DNA of 64,000 nt from Alcanivorax sp. DSM 26293 (GTDB lineage: Bacteria; Pseudomonadota; Gammaproteobacteria; Pseudomonadales; Alcanivoracaceae): positions 203,472-267,471 of the forward strand of contig NZ_FNUM01000005.1 in the NCBI RefSeq assembly GCF_900107995.1, given 5' to 3'. The translations under genes were made by a program, and so were the position numbers. Under the pieces are notes generated by a model. That model saw only the letters and a program-made list of their open reading frames with translations, ran no database searches and was not told the DNA's origin. This document shows positions 63,544-64,000 of the stretch, piece by piece. Within the stretch, counting starts at the first letter, position 1, and each line of letters opens with the position of its first letter.

Positions 63544-64000
63544 TCAGAAGGTGACTTTCACCGCCTGACGCGCTTCCTCGGTTTCAATCTTGAGCAGTTG
63601 GGCTTCCTTGAAGCTGCCGAACAGGCCGCCGATAAAATTCTGCGGGAACTGTTCGCGGTAGGTGTTGTAGTTCATCACCGCATCATTGAACGCCTGGCGG
63701 GCAAAACCGATGCGGTTTTCCGTGCTGCTGAGCTCTTCCATCAATTGGGCCATGGTCTCGTTGGCCTTCAGATCCGGGTAGTTTTCGCTGAGGGCGAAGA
63801 AGTTGGCCAGGGAGCCGGAGAGCAGGGATTCGGCCTTGCCCAGATTGCGGACCGCGCCAGCATCGTCAGGATGGTCTGCAGCGGTTTTTTTGGCGTTCAC
63901 TGCCTGATTACGGGCCTCAATCACCTGGGTCAGGGTATCTTTTTCATGGCTCATGTAGGCCTTGGCGGTTTCCACCAGATTGGGGATCAGGTCATGACGG
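63544..64000 (-). CDS. lemA: LemA family protein (5' end outside window)
   Basis: The frame is open to the window edge; the last bases encode RHDLIPNLVETAKAYMSHE, the conserved core of LemA. FFALSENYPDLKANE, LMEELSSTENRIGFARQAFNDAVMNYN and FPQNFIGGLF complete the family signature. LemA is a helical-bundle protein exposed to the periplasm or cell surface in most models. The N-terminal signal anchor is not in the window. Co-transcription with the M48 protease gene suggests a joint function. Confidence 0.93.
   Translation of the reverse strand, partial: RHDLIPNLVETAKAYMSHEKDTLTQVIEARNQAVNAKKTAADHPDDAGAVRNLGKAESLLSGSLANFFALSENYPDLKANETMAQLMEELSSTENRIGFARQAFNDAVMNYNTYREQFPQNFIGGLFGSFKEAQLLKIETEEARQAVKVTF

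Overview
The window reads as a chromosomal segment of a GC-rich marine gammaproteobacterium, most likely of the Alcanivorax/Alloalcanivorax group (Oceanospirillales). That assignment is an inference from gene order (elongasome cluster, lnt-corC-ybeY-ybeZ, leuS-lptE-holA), codon use, and many outer-membrane and lipid-related genes; no rRNA or tRNA gene is present to confirm it. I see no phage, IS transposase, CRISPR array or replication origin.

Layout. 1-443: heptad tandem repeats, a ~315 bp dispersed repeat and a terminator. 444-11417 (minus strand): proA, nadD, rsfS, rlmH, mrdA (PBP2), rodA, mltB, rlpA, dacA, dat, ybeD, a tightly packed cell-wall elongation operon with a D-amino-acid aminotransferase gene inserted. 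11647-13939: an RhlA-like hydrolase fused to a PilZ domain (plus) and a SAM methyltransferase (minus). 14361-18316 (minus): leuS, lptE, holA, the other half of the ancestral nadD cluster, now separated from it. 18455-19069: YdcF-like protein. 19203-25300 (minus): sulfide/sulfur oxidation operon: persulfide-dioxygenase-like MBL protein, sulfide:quinone oxidoreductase, SulP transporter, DUF442 sulfurtransferase, second SulP transporter, behind a good sigma70 promoter. 25394-32574: lnt, then a B-box zinc membrane protein and an apparently inactive rhomboid, then corC, ybeY, ybeZ. 32870-36238 (plus): duplicated beta-propeller lipoprotein, ECF sigma factor and RskA-like anti-sigma factor, lying between ybeZ and miaB. 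37695-41719 (plus): SCO/PCuAC copper-delivery pair, porin plus PstS-like protein, exported endonuclease/exonuclease/phosphatase protein. 41868-47763: TorF-like porin with a candidate sigma54 promoter, lipoprotein, M14 carboxypeptidase, YiiX-like protein, ICMT-like methyltransferase, PIN-PhoH ATPase. 47821-57211: hypothetical, OmpW, glpE-rhlB, DUF1145, DUF938, SDR, acyltransferase, START protein, sialidase-like protein and its membrane partner. 57163-64000: Na+/solute symporter, membrane-anchored cold-shock domain protein, FemAB-like acyltransferase, hypothetical, M48 protease and LemA (cut by the window end).

The most unusual structure is between the genes. At least seven intergenic loci carry imperfect 7-bp tandem repeats sharing an AGYT core, usually as inverted pairs; two of the pairs enclose a long mosaic repeat and one encloses a transcription terminator. 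Five copies of the mosaic repeat occur. These, together with the RhlA-PilZ fusion, the split Blh-type sulfide operon, the rhomboid pseudoprotease with its B-box neighbour, and the membrane-tethered cold-shock protein, are the best targets for follow-up.
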